DNA of 27,642 nt, taken from NCBI GenBank assembly GCA_003427395.1, contig BFEA01000002.1, positions 6,691,371 through 6,719,012 on the forward strand, read 5' to 3'. Numbering within the stretch: position 1 is the first letter of the stretch; the number at the start of each line of letters is the position of its first letter. The stretch is from Chara braunii (lineage: Eukaryota > Streptophyta > Charophyceae > Charales > Characeae). Shown piece by piece: positions 1 to 7,069 of the stretch. Under the pieces are notes generated by a model. The model was not told where the DNA came from, ran no database searches, and worked only from the letters and a program-made list of their open reading frames with translations. A program made the position numbers and the translations under genes.

Positions 1-133
1 TTTTTTTTTAAACCAACGCCCCCTGCAGTGCTAGCGGTGCTGATAAAAGCAGACACCACTAGCACCCGGGGAGAGGCTCCGTCTATTGGTGGGGAGCATC
101 ACCTGCTGGAAAACGGGTCCAGCGTCCCATGTA
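1..133 (-). repeat. 3' end of poly-A-tailed dispersed repeat (inverted partial copy)
   Basis: Read on the minus strand, this matches the last ~130 bp of the repeats at 3246-3785 and 9888-10429. It has the hairpin module (105-123), the CTCCCCACCAATAGA block, the CCCGGGTGCTAG block, a degraded CTGCAGGGGG end, and a short A tail seen here as T's at 1-9. It diverges from the others after about position 130, so it is 5'-truncated, as retroposed copies often are. Confidence 0.75.
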
Positions 134-308
134 TAGAATGAATACAAAATGAATGAAAGACCTGCCAGCATTGATTACTCTGGCTTCCAGAGGATTAACT
201 GGCAACACAAGTACCTATCTAGCTTCTATTTATATTCAGACCGCGGGGAAGAGCATTTTGCTTGAGCGTCATCTGTTTGGCGAGGTGCAAGTGGCGTACA
301 AACCTTAA

Positions 309-435
309 ACCACCAGTAACCCAAGGGGTCTTAGGTCCCCTCTTGGGAGGCTCTGATGCAAATGCATTCGGACCCGCGCGGCACAACGATTCAGCCATCG
401 CGTTGACGGCCTTAGAACGTGGAGGTACGGGTGGT
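309..435. mobile_element. TTAA-flanked MITE, copy 1
   Basis: A 127-bp non-coding element flanked by TTAA at 305-308 and 436-439. Its ends are imperfect inverted repeats: ACCACCAGTA on the left and TACGGGTGGT on the right. An internal hairpin lies near 319-347 (CCAAGGGG against CCCCTCTTGG). It belongs with the copies at 658-823, 828-1011, 6918-7069 and 7245-7445 on TIR sequence and target. TTAA targets are typical of piggyBac-like elements, but no transposase is present, so the superfamily is inferred. Confidence 0.65.
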
Positions 436-657
436 TTAAGAGTCATTGTGCTTCTGGCGGCGACCGGCGCATCTGGTGGAAAAGGGAGCTGCTTCTTAGA
501 AGCTAGCAGCATCGACCTATCAGAGGGAGGTAAACACACTCTATACGGCTACGAGACATGAGAATCCACCCAGCTGCATGGCCGGCACTTTGAAGTTAAG
601 TCCGAGCATGAGATACTTCAGGGGGTGAAGTCTGCCACACCTTTCGCGAACACTTAA

Positions 658-823
658 AGCACCAGTACACAACATATCGGCCCGCGGGTGTCAGCATGAA
701 ACCCGCACCACCTCGGAGGTCGTTGATTTTTTTTTTCAACAGCGGGCCTGGCCACACGGCGCCTCCGAGTTTTGCTTGTGGTGACAAAAACTTTCTGCAA
801 GGCTAGGGCCACATACTAGCGGT
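658..823. mobile_element. TTAA-flanked MITE, copy 2
   Basis: A 166-bp element between TTAA at 654-657 and TTAA at 824-827. Ends are AGCACCAGTAC on the left and TACTAGCGGT on the right, an imperfect inverted pair. Further complementary blocks lie inside (CTCGGAGG with CCTCCGAG; GGCCCGC with GCGGGCC). It sits inside the Gypsy RNase H remnant and abuts copy 3, sharing the TTAA between them. Confidence 0.65.
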
Positions 824-827
824 TTAA

Positions 828-1011
828 CCGCCAGTAAATCCGAGCCTCTTTTCTACGAGGTGGATTCCCCCTGCATGCCAAGCTTTGCTGAAATGCCAGA
901 GCGGCATTTTTGCTTTGGCTGGTGCCACCAGCTGTTTTGGTCCGGTTGGCCAAGCCTCTCAATTTTTCGAAGACGGCGTCTAATTGTTGTCCGGGGCCAT
1001 GTACTGGCGGT
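828..1011. mobile_element. TTAA-type MITE, copy 3
   Basis: A 184-bp element starting CCGCCAGTA directly after the TTAA at 824-827 and ending TACTGGCGGT. The right flank is CTGA (1012-1015), which may be a decayed TTAA. The centre folds: AAATGCC and GGCATTT near 890-910 are complementary. RNase H coding sequence resumes immediately to the right at 1016. Confidence 0.6.
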
Positions 1012-1123
1012 CTGAGAGATGGACACAAGCCATAGACATGCATTGTACGATTTCACTCTGAAGCACCAAAAAGGGAAGTTCAATGTAGTGGTCGACGCAC
1101 TATCTATAAAAGACGACGTTCTA

Positions 1124-1231
1124 CAGTCTTCACCCAAATACAAAGTACGGTCATTGCTGCTGTATTTAGACTGAAAGATTTACCCCAAATACAGCTATAA
1201 TGGCCGTATGTTGTATTCAGGTCAAGAAGAT
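1124..1231. mobile_element. Stowaway-like palindromic MITE, copy 1 (degraded)
   Basis: A near-palindrome whose left arm contains CAAATACAAAGTACGGTCAT and whose right arm contains ATACAGCTATAATGGCCGTA. The same arms occur in better copies at 9630-9736 and 25175-25320. A TA dinucleotide precedes the left end (1122-1123); the right-hand TA is not preserved. It lies just downstream of the RNase H remnant. Confidence 0.65.
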
Positions 1232-1535
1232 TGGTGCAATGGTGTCAAAAAAGAAGGCTATGGATCAGAGAACGGACAATCTGCTAAACGATCTTAGGGC
1301 TTCGTTCCACACAAAACATTCCTGAGTGGCTAGCGCCCTAACGCCGGCCGACCGGCGAGGCCCGGCCCGCGCCCGGCTTGACCAGCGAGCTGGAGAGGTG
1401 AGCCCATCCAGGCCGCTGGGCCTGTTCACGCGCCCGACACATGGCCGTGGTGTTCAGCTTGCCTCGTGCCATCGGTCGTTTGGTGACGTGGACGCCCCGC
1501 GATGCGTGAACAGGGGAAGCGCGAGCCGTGATTGA
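1232..1535. other. Non-coding spacer with GC-rich block and short inverted repeat
   Basis: No convincing gene. Positions 1330-1380 are strongly GC-rich. An exact 11-bp inverted repeat, CCTGTTCACGC (1421-1431) and GCGTGAACAGG (1504-1514), brackets about 70 bp and could be a small foldback. The open frame across the block has composition expected of GC-rich DNA and no recognisable domain. Confidence 0.4.
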
Positions 1536-2080
1536 TTGGAGGATTACTGCACAAAAGTGGCGCGGCTCTTTGAGCGAGCCATGACTATCATGGAGGATAA
1601 TTCAGAGAGGGAGCTACATATTGGAGCAAACGAATGGCTGATTACCTTGGAGAACGGATGCAGATGGCTACAGGAGGTTGTGAGGGACATGCCTTTGCGG
1701 CTGCAAATGGAGCCAGAGGTCGAAGGGGGAGCGATCGCTCTGGCTGCAGTGGTTGGATGAAGGACAAAAGTGAGGACATGCTGGCGATCATCTGGGAGCT
1801 GGAGGAGGGGCCGGATCCCCGGCTTAACGTCTACATCGATTGGAGGAGGGCAGATGGCATCACGTGAGTCTGCAAAACCCTCTTCAATGAGGGTCGCGAT
1901 CTGTATGCTCTTCTGGAAGACCGGTTGGAGGGCATTATTGATCGCGAGGATGCGCACGAGGTAACAGCGGTGCCATCAAGATTAACAACAACATCAGTGG
2001 ATGGGTGCGACAACAACGACAGCAACAATGATAACAGCGGCGAGAACACTAGCAGCAACAACAGCGGCAAAAACATCATC

Positions 2081-2112
<32 letters not shown>
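2081..2112. repeat. (AAC)n microsatellite 1
   Basis: About ten AAC units. They are preceded from about 1984 by degenerate AAC/AGC/GAC triplets, so the pure tract is the core of a longer decayed array. Confidence 0.9.
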
Positions 2113-2308
2113 CGATAATATCAACAGCAACGACGACGAAGACGGCAGTGACGACTATGGAAGCAGAGGGGCTGACAGCTGTGTCCAGGCAGTTGCGATC
2201 ATCAGCGCATGATGGGGGAGATGCTGCAAGCGGATGAAGGGGAGATTGGGGTTGGAACGGAAAAGGGGTTTGTCATCTACCCCCTCCTCAACGATAGGGA
2301 TGACGATG

Positions 2309-2317
2309 ACAACAACG

Positions 2318-2364
<47 letters not shown>

Positions 2365-2402
2365 AACAACAACAATGACAACGACGATGACGATGACGAC
2401 GA
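2309..2402. repeat. (AAC)n microsatellite 2 with GAC/GAT flanks
   Basis: About twenty AAC or AAT triplets flanked on both sides by GAC/GAT triplets (GATGACGATGAC before, GACGATGACGATGACGACGA after). The layout parallels the tract near 2081, consistent with duplication of the whole block. Confidence 0.9.
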
Positions 2403-2604
2403 CGGTGGCCACGACCAAGGGAGCAGTGGGGTGGGAAGTGACAGCCGGGCGGCTGAGATTATCATCACCGCAATGGGAGGGATGCTGCAAGTGGACGTGG
2501 TAGGATATGGGGTTGATACAGTGAAGTGGTTTACTGCTTTCCCCCCCTCCTACCTTCATACAGAGTTCCTCTTCGTGGTCTGGAGGAGGATAGGAGTAGG
2601 ATAG

Positions 2605-2963
2605 CTGGGGGTGATTGATGTTGCCCAGCCTGCAATACCAATCATCAACGGGGGGCTGATCGTCTTGTTCGGTGGTGGTGGGATATTTAGTGATGAGTTA
2701 ACAGGAGGTCAATCTTTCCCTGTGCAGGGAAGTAATCAACGCCCCCTGACAGTTTCACATGATAATGCATATTGGATACTGGACTGGCCGTCCAGATCAT
2801 ACATTTCTCATCATTGATAGAACTTTGCTTTTAGGCTTGATTGATAGAAGATCATATACATCATATAGTGCTTAGGGTTTCGTGATTACACTTCGATAGA
2901 TATAGAATATGGACATATGTAGATAGTTTCTGCCTGTTGGACATAGTTACACAACACGATATA
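2605..2963. other. Unassigned AT-rich spacer
   Basis: No gene or element recognised. TTAGGGTTTCG occurs at about 2872 and again at about 3028, followed by related AT-rich text. The hairpin-module array may therefore have a longer unit starting here. Confidence 0.4.
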
Positions 2964-3244
2964 GGGACGCTAGACCCCTTTTCCAGCAGATACAAATCAC
3001 ATCTCTGTAATACACATCACATCATGGTTAGGGTTTCGTTCGATTGGATTGATGCCTCAGTTTGTTTTGGAGACTCTATAGACTAGATGGACAGAGACGC
3101 TGGACTCGTTTTCCAGCACATACATTCACACTATGGCACAAGGACGCTGGACCTGATTTCCGGCAGATATATTTTCATCATTTGTATAGGGACGCTGGAC
3201 CCGATTTCCAGCAGGTGTAGCTCCCCACCAATAGATGGAGCCTT
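2964..3244 (+). repeat. Array of hairpin modules (GCTGGA...TCCAGC)
   Basis: Four copies of a ~27-bp module built on GGGACGCTGGA, a ~7-nt loop and TCCAGCAG: 2964-2991, 3094-3120, 3141-3167 and 3189-3215. The last extends into CTCCCCACCAATAGAT. GCTGGA and TCCAGC form a 6-bp stem. In the 3141 copy the right arm is TCCGGC, which still pairs through a G-T wobble. Related modules lie at 3274, 3634, 9916 and 10276, and inverted ones at 100-128 and 3911-3960. Confidence 0.75.
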
Positions 3245-3245
3245 N

Positions 3246-3748
3246 CAAGGCTGAAATTGTATTCTCATTATAAGGGACCTGCGCCCGGTTCCCAGCACGG
3301 GATGCCTTCCCACGAATAGATTGGAGTGTGTTTAAAAAAATAAAAATAAAAAAATAAAACAAGTTCTGTGTCCTCGTATAGGTGTGACATTCCTTTTTCG
3401 TCCTGGAGCGAGTTTCCTCAACGCACGAATGTGGACGTGATTTTTGTGGAGAGGTGCAGTCGAGGAAAGTCGACACCATTTTCTGCACATCTCCTCCAAC
3501 GCGTCCAGATTCAGGCGTTGAGGGGATTCAATGCTGCTCGTGGCACTTGGGCCCGGTTTGACCCGTTCATGTTGAGTGAGCTTGTGTTGGCCATGAATGA
3601 CATTCTCCAGATTCATTCTGTGTAAGGGACGGCGGGACGCTGGACCCGTTTTCCAGCAGGTGACGCTCCCCACCAATAGATCATGGAGCCTCTCCCCGGG
3701 TGCTAGTGATGCCTGCTCTTATCAGCAGCACTGGCACTGCAGGGGGTG

Positions 3749-3785
<37 letters not shown>
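3246..3785 (+). repeat. 540-bp poly-A-tailed dispersed repeat, copy 1
   Basis: This sequence recurs at 9888-10429 at a constant offset of 6642. I found no substitution or indel up to the A tract (33 A here, 35 A there). It begins one base after an N at 3245 and ends in poly-A, so it is either a very young retroposed sequence or an assembly artefact. It contains a diverged module (3274-3324), a canonical hairpin module (3634-3690) and an 85-codon open frame (3368-3625; GKSTPFSAHLLQRVQIQAL). That frame has no domain I recognise and may be a captured gene fragment. No target-site duplication was found. Confidence 0.8.
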
Positions 3786-3788
<3 letters not shown>

Positions 3789-3910
3789 ATAGGTGTATAT
3801 GAGGGCTTTGAAAGACTGTGAACACAATAACGAAACACTTCGAAGTCTATTCCTAGGATAGTATCATAACAACATCAGTCCTTTTTTTATATACCAAAAA
3901 GCTCCGATCT

Positions 3911-3960
3911 ATCTATCTGTGGGGAGCAGCACGTGCCCGGGAGCCGGTCCCAGCGTCCCT
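3911..3960 (-). repeat. Inverted hairpin module
   Basis: Read on the minus strand, this is a diverged module: AGGGACGCTGGGA, CCGGC, TCCCGG, then CTGCTCCCCACAGATAGAT. Both stem arms have changed relative to the consensus, and CTGGGA with TCCCGG still pairs (one G-T wobble). Confidence 0.6.
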
Positions 3961-3984
3961 TTAGAAAACTTATGGGTACAAAAA

Positions 3985-4125
3985 AGACCAGGGTCACTAC
4001 CCAGCTTAGGCTGGACAACATAAATCACTTGGGGTTTAAAACGACTTATGTTAACCTATTACAGCAATTTTGGTGGCCTGCTAATAAACAAGATATGTGC
4101 GCGTACAATTTAAGAAGAAGAAAAA
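3985..4125 (+). pseudogene. Ty3/Gypsy integrase zinc-binding region remnant
   Basis: The + frame reads [20 protein letters not shown] then [11 protein letters not shown]. This fits the N-terminal integrase domain 'H..GH.G...T...L...+WWP.M..D...Y', which positions the integrase on retroelement DNA ends. The first histidine position is Asn, and the expected paired cysteines are absent because the frame runs into AAG repeats. The order relative to RNase H (left) and the catalytic core (right) is that of a Gypsy pol, so I place it in the same broken element. Confidence 0.65.
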
Positions 4126-4205
4126 GAACCATAACAATAGAGTGCTCTTGTAAATTATGGCCTTCTCCCGGAATATATGCAATAACCTCATTTTGATTGG
4201 TAGTA

Positions 4206-4458
4206 GTAGAAGAAGAAGAAGAAGAAGAAGAAGAAGAAGAAGAAGAAGAGAAAGAGGAGGAAGAAAAGGAAGTTCTTTTATTTTTTATGGCAAGCCAAGA
4301 AGAAGGAGTGAATCTTTTTAGTAGTTTTTACTAAGTTTTTTTTGTTTTTTATGGCAAGCCAAGAAGAAGAAGAAGAAGAAGTGAATCTTTTTATTACGTT
4401 TTTATTTTTATTTTTTAGGGCAAGCCAAAAAGAAGAAGAAGAAGAAGAAGAAGAAGCA
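4206..4458. repeat. (AAG)n arrays and three GCAAGCCAAGAAG cassettes
   Basis: A pure AAG tract (about 4209-4249) is followed by three copies of a T-rich cassette: TTTTTTATGGCAAGCCAAGA at about 4280 and 4345, and a variant with TAGGGCAAGCCAAAAAG near 4414. Each copy is followed by its own AAG tract, and the first two by GTGAATCTTTTTA. The microsatellite appears to have been duplicated with its flank. Confidence 0.85.
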
Positions 4459-4516
4459 CGTATGCTGAGAGCTGTCAAGTTTGTCATCTGGACAAACCCC
4501 ATGCACAGGTACACTT

Positions 4517-4665
4517 AGGCTTATTGAGGCCTCTCCCTTTTTTAGGCTTATTGAGGCCTCTCCCCCTTAGGCTTATTGAGGTCTCTCCCCCTTAGGCTTA
4601 TTGAGGCCTCTCCCCCTTAGGCTTATTGAGGCCGCTCCCCCTTAGGCTTATTGAGGCCTCTCTCA
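4517..4665. repeat. 25-bp tandem repeat, six units
   Basis: Units start at 4517, 4544, 4569, 4594, 4619 and 4644. The consensus begins AGGCTTATTGAGGCCTCTCC and ends CCCTT. The first unit is 27 bp and the others 25 bp. Most units carry the palindrome GAGGCCTC; unit 3 has GAGGTCTC and unit 5 GAGGCCGC. There are no spacers between units. Confidence 0.95.
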
Positions 4666-4704
4666 GATTCCCCTGGACGGCGGCAGTACTATAGTAGGTA
4701 ACCA

Positions 4705-4874
4705 TGAATTTCATGGATATGGGACCAAAAGAAATGAGATCTATGATATATTCGTAGCAATGGATTGATGCTCAAAGTTGGCCAGGTTCATACCACAACC
4801 AGAAGTACCAAAGACAGATGTAGTGCTCCAAGTGTTCACCCACAAATGGGTTCAGAATTTGGAATCCCCCAAAC
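4705..4874 (+). pseudogene. Ty3/Gypsy integrase core, first half (broken)
   Basis: NFMDMGPKEMR (about 4708-4740) fits the first core strand with its catalytic Asp ('SMDF..PLP'). After a frameshift, IFVAMD (4748-4765), an in-frame TGA, then CSKLARFIPQP and FTHKWVQNLESP fit 'D.I.VVVDR.SK.AHFIP...A..F...V...G.P'. Integrases of this class insert element cDNA into host DNA with a D,D-35-E active site. Coding similarity stops at the target duplication of an hAT-like MITE (4867-4874) and resumes at about 6150. Confidence 0.7.
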
Positions 4875-5247
4875 CTGCGTAGCATGGCTAACGTGTTCTC
4901 GCGCCCCTTCACGTTCGCGCGACCGTGTTCGCGCGTTTGCGCGAACAGCTCACGAACATGTTCGGGCAAACATAATTTTTTTTTGTAAAAAAATATTTTT
5001 TCGGTTTTTTATTTTTAAGGTCATGATTGGCTACGAATTTGAACATGACTCCAAGGCAAAAGTTGCTTGTATTGTTATTTTAGTATAATTTTACATAACA
5101 TATATTTTTTTTCAGATTTTTCTGAGAACTTGTTGTTGTTTTTTTTAAATATTTTTTATGTTCGCGTTCAGAGTTTTTTGGGCGCTTGTTCGCGTTTGGG
5201 CGAACATGTTCACATTCGCCTCTGAAAGCGAACACCGTGCTACATAG
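4875..5247. mobile_element. hAT-like MITE with 8-bp target duplication
   Basis: A 373-bp AT-rich, non-coding element flanked by direct CCCCAAAC at 4867-4874 and 5248-5255. The ends are inverted: CTGCGTAGCATGG on the left, CCGTGCTACATAG on the right. Subterminal regions are rich in TTCGCG/CGCGAA motifs. An 8-bp duplication with short TIRs and no coding capacity fits a non-autonomous hAT element. It interrupts the Gypsy integrase core. Confidence 0.75.
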
Positions 5248-5255
5248 CCCCAAAC

Positions 5256-5469
5256 CATCAGAGTGAGTAAAGCATTCTTTTGCAAGTCCATCAAGAGAGC
5301 TCCATGCCTTTCCAGGAGTCATGTTACCAGGCTTTGTACAAAATCAGTGAATTTGTGAAGAATGTGGTTATCAACTTATCATCTGAAAAAAAATGAATAG
5401 CACAGGAAGAAATTCAAAGAATTGAATTACGTATTCATCCTGGCACTTACTTGGCAACCAATTGATAAC
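5256..5469. other. Unassigned spacer
   Basis: No supported gene or element; it separates two MITEs. The minus strand has a short open frame (GKAWSSLDGLAKECFTHSDG) that I do not recognise. Confidence 0.4.
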
Positions 5470-5476
5470 AAAAAGA

Positions 5477-5677
5477 AGGGGAAATTACACGGGAGTCACA
5501 AAAATGAGTTATAATTGCACTATGGGCCAAGAGACAGTTTTGAATTGCAGTTCGGACAATGTATACAACCCAGCTTTCTGGCCAGGTAGGGTGCCCAAAG
5601 AGCAATTGCAGACTGTATCTTGCCCCATAGTGCAGTTCTAACTCGTTCGTTTTTGTGACTCTACTCAAATTACCCCT
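5477..5677. mobile_element. MITE with ~55-bp inverted repeats
   Basis: A 201-bp element with ends AGGGGAAATTAC and AAATTACCCCT. Pairing continues inward through AGTCACAAAAA, TGCACTATGGG and CAAGAGACAG against their complements on the right. AAAAAGA is duplicated directly at 5470-5476 and 5678-5684. The 7-bp repeat is A-rich, so the superfamily is uncertain; hAT-like or Mutator-like are possible. Confidence 0.7.
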
Positions 5678-5725
5678 AAAAAGAAACAAGTATGGATGTG
5701 GCAGGCTTTGAGTTCACAAAGGCAA

Positions 5726-5924
5726 AAAAAAAAAAAAAAAAAAAAAATGCCGGTGAAGAAAACAGCCGCCAAGTTCGATGCAAGTTTCGGTAGAAAAGGT
5801 TCCGTTGGGCCCTTTTTTCACCTGTCCCCATCTGATACCACGGCCAACCCCTGTAGTTATGACACCCGGCCTAACACCAAGGTCGGGGTACTTTCATTGT
5901 ATGCATTTTTCAAACTTGGCGGCT
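5726..5924. repeat. Poly-A tract and possible foldback
   Basis: A run of about 22 A is followed by an exact 12-bp inverted repeat, AGCCGCCAAGTT (5764-5775) and AACTTGGCGGCT (5913-5924), bracketing about 140 bp. Partial similarity continues outward (GAAGAAAAC against CTTTCCTTT). It could be another small inverted-repeat element; no target duplication was identified. Confidence 0.45.
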
Positions 5925-6094
5925 CTTTCCTTTGTGGGCACATGTTTTTTTTTTTTTTTTTTGCGCACTAGAAACCCAAAGGTGACATCAACGTAGTTGC
6001 CCCTAATAAAATGATGGCCCCCCTACAACCTTCTTGAAAAATGATGCCCTCTTCTTTTTTCTTTTTTTTTCAATGATGCCTCAGCCCCTCGGAC

Positions 6095-6170
6095 ATTTTA
6101 GAATCTTTGGATAAGGGAGTAAAAGGATGCCCTACGCGGCTACGCCATTTTAGAGTTTCTGGATCAGGGA
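6095..6170 (+). repeat. 24-bp imperfect direct repeat
   Basis: ATTTTAGAATCTTTGGATAA (from about 6096) recurs as ATTTTAGAGTTTCTGGATCA (from about 6148), each followed by GGGA. The second copy leads into the integrase fragment, so the first may be a short local duplication of its edge. Confidence 0.6.
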
Positions 6171-6480
6171 TGTACGGTTCTCTAAGTGAACAATGGCTAT
6201 CCTTTGCAAAGGAGATGGGGCTTGAACTCATGACCTCGGAGCATCACCCTGAAACAGATGGACAAGCTGAATGAATCAACGACCAGGAACAGAATCTGTT
6301 CCGGCAGTATTCACTCCAGACCAGCTGGACTGGGATGAACACCTCCGGCAAGAAGCTGACTTGATGCATCAATGTGATACAAGAAACTGACCTCATACAT
6401 TCAGCTGAAGTCCACGCCAAGTACACCTTGGCTAGAAACCAAGAAGACCATTGGCATCTTGTTCCAAGATCAATCACCAG
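6150..6480 (+). pseudogene. Ty3/Gypsy integrase core, second half (broken)
   Basis: GATGTACGGTTCTCTAAG at about 6169 matches the coding pattern of the 'DRD.RF' strand with the second catalytic Asp, displaced by a 1-nt frame change. FAKEMGLELMTSEHHPETDG and the following QAE (6203-6271) match the 'HPQTDGQTE' motif, including the catalytic Glu. A TGA follows directly (6272-6274). The next ~90 bp still reads like the following helix but is shifted. After about 6400, HAKYTLARNQEDHWHL is less certain. This continues the core fragment that ends at 4874. Confidence 0.8.
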
Positions 6481-6499
6481 AGATATCCAGTGGAACTTA

Positions 6500-6595
6500 C
6501 TTTTTTTTTTTTTAAGGGTCTTTTTTTTAAGAGGGGGGGGGAGGAGTTAAGTTTTTTTTTTTGTAAGGGGGTGGGTGGGGGGGGGGGAGTGGAAC
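6500..6595. repeat. Low-complexity T and G runs
   Basis: Alternating poly-T and poly-G blocks (a 12-T run, a 9-G run, a GGGTGGGTGGGGGG stretch) with no coding meaning. It interrupts the tail of the Gypsy integrase. Confidence 0.85.
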
Positions 6596-6720
6596 TACAG
6601 AGTTGGCACTGCAGTATCAACAGCTTCCCTAGAGGAAGCTGTGATCGAACACCTATAGAAATCACAGCAAGCTATGATCGAACAACAAAACGAGCATGGA
6701 GACAAGTATGGCTAAGGGTG

Positions 6721-6876
6721 AGATCCCACTGGCGAAGAGGATAGGAGTAAGTGTCTGAATGTGGACGTGTTTGTGGACAGTTGCGAAAAATTGTGATTGA
6801 TCTACTTTTCTGCACCTCTGCATGGAACACGGCCAGATTCAAACACTTCTTCCAATCGTCTTTGCCAGTGGGATCT
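6721..6876. mobile_element. Foldback MITE (AGATCCCACTGGC ends), copy 1
   Basis: A 156-bp near-complete palindrome. The left end AGATCCCACTGGCGAAGAGG pairs with the right end CTTTGCCAGTGGGATCT, and complementarity continues inward (TCTGAATGTGG with CCAGATTCAAA; GTGGACAGTTGCG with TGCACCTCTGCATGG, weakly). A second copy lies at 25491-25644. No clear target duplication. Confidence 0.75.
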
Positions 6877-6917
6877 GGCCCTACTAAGCTCCATGTTGGC
6901 GATCTGGCTTGGGTTAA

Positions 6918-7069
6918 ACCATCAGTACTTTCTAAAGTTGTGCCAGTTAACAAGCCACAATTTTAGGAGACGTACGGGCCACTACAGGAGCGTCCAAATT
7001 CATCCGACTAGAAACGTTTCTACTCTATTTTTTCTCCCCGGGCCAATAGCTGGGCCAAGTAGTGGTGGT
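6918..7069. mobile_element. TTAA-flanked MITE, copy 4
   Basis: A 152-bp element between TTAA at 6914-6917 and 7070-7073. The left end is ACCATCAGTACTT and the right end AAGTAGTGGTGGT. The right subterminal AGCTGGGCC matches the long TIR of copy 5 at 7245-7445; the left subterminal has decayed. It interrupts Gypsy integrase coding sequence, and the host frame stays open across the reconstructed empty site. Confidence 0.8.

Larger units (their letters stand above)
440..1122 (+). pseudogene. Ty3/Gypsy RNase H remnant, split by two MITEs
   Basis: Fragments of a retrotransposon RNase H domain remain in shifting + frames. TYQREVNTLYTATRHE (515-562) fits the conserved 'TYERE...AL' helix. LHGRHFEVKSEHEIL (from 574) fits the 'GR.F.V.TDH..L' strand. 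After two MITEs, RW (1017-1022) and LYDFTLKHQKGKFNVVVDAL (1043-1102) fit the terminal 'RW...L..YDF...H..GK.N.VADALSR' segment. RNase H removes the RNA strand during reverse transcription. Frameshifts between segments and the inserted MITEs show the domain is dead. It begins a series of Gypsy pol fragments that continues to about 7145. Confidence 0.75.
1536..2604 (+). pseudogene. Degraded unknown coding region with poly-Asn (AAC) tracts
   Basis: I do not recognise the family. Frame 1536-1760 begins after a TGA with no ATG and has helix-like, charged sequence (EDYCTKVARLFERAM; ANEWLITLENGCRWLQEVV). About where it stops, another frame carries similar sequence (KDKSEDMLAIIWELEEG, from about 1759), then a TGA at 1865-1867, then CKTLFNEGRDLYALLEDRLE in that same frame up to an AAC tract. 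The 1863-1868 sequence GTGAGT could instead be a splice donor. From about 2155 the sequence is a second, diverged round: a GATGCTGCAAG block at 2220 recurs at 2481, with another AAC tract between. The region reads as a frameshifted gene fragment duplicated together with its microsatellite. The poly-Asn and poly-Asp stretches are probably repeat translation. Confidence 0.35.

Noticed and set aside
2209-2604. Asn/Asp-rich 131-residue open frame as an intact protein
   Set aside because: Most of it is a translated AAC/GAC microsatellite. The flanks look like a duplicated, decayed block.
2868-3040. Telomere-like TTAGGGTTT motifs
   Set aside because: Only two isolated occurrences, not a TTTAGGG array. 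They are better explained by the repeat unit around them.
3368-3625. 85-residue open frame in the 540-bp repeat as a gene
   Set aside because: No recognisable domain. Conservation between copies reflects the identity of the whole repeat, not coding selection.
4517-4665. CRISPR array
   Set aside because: The 25-bp units are contiguous with no spacers, and the context is eukaryotic.
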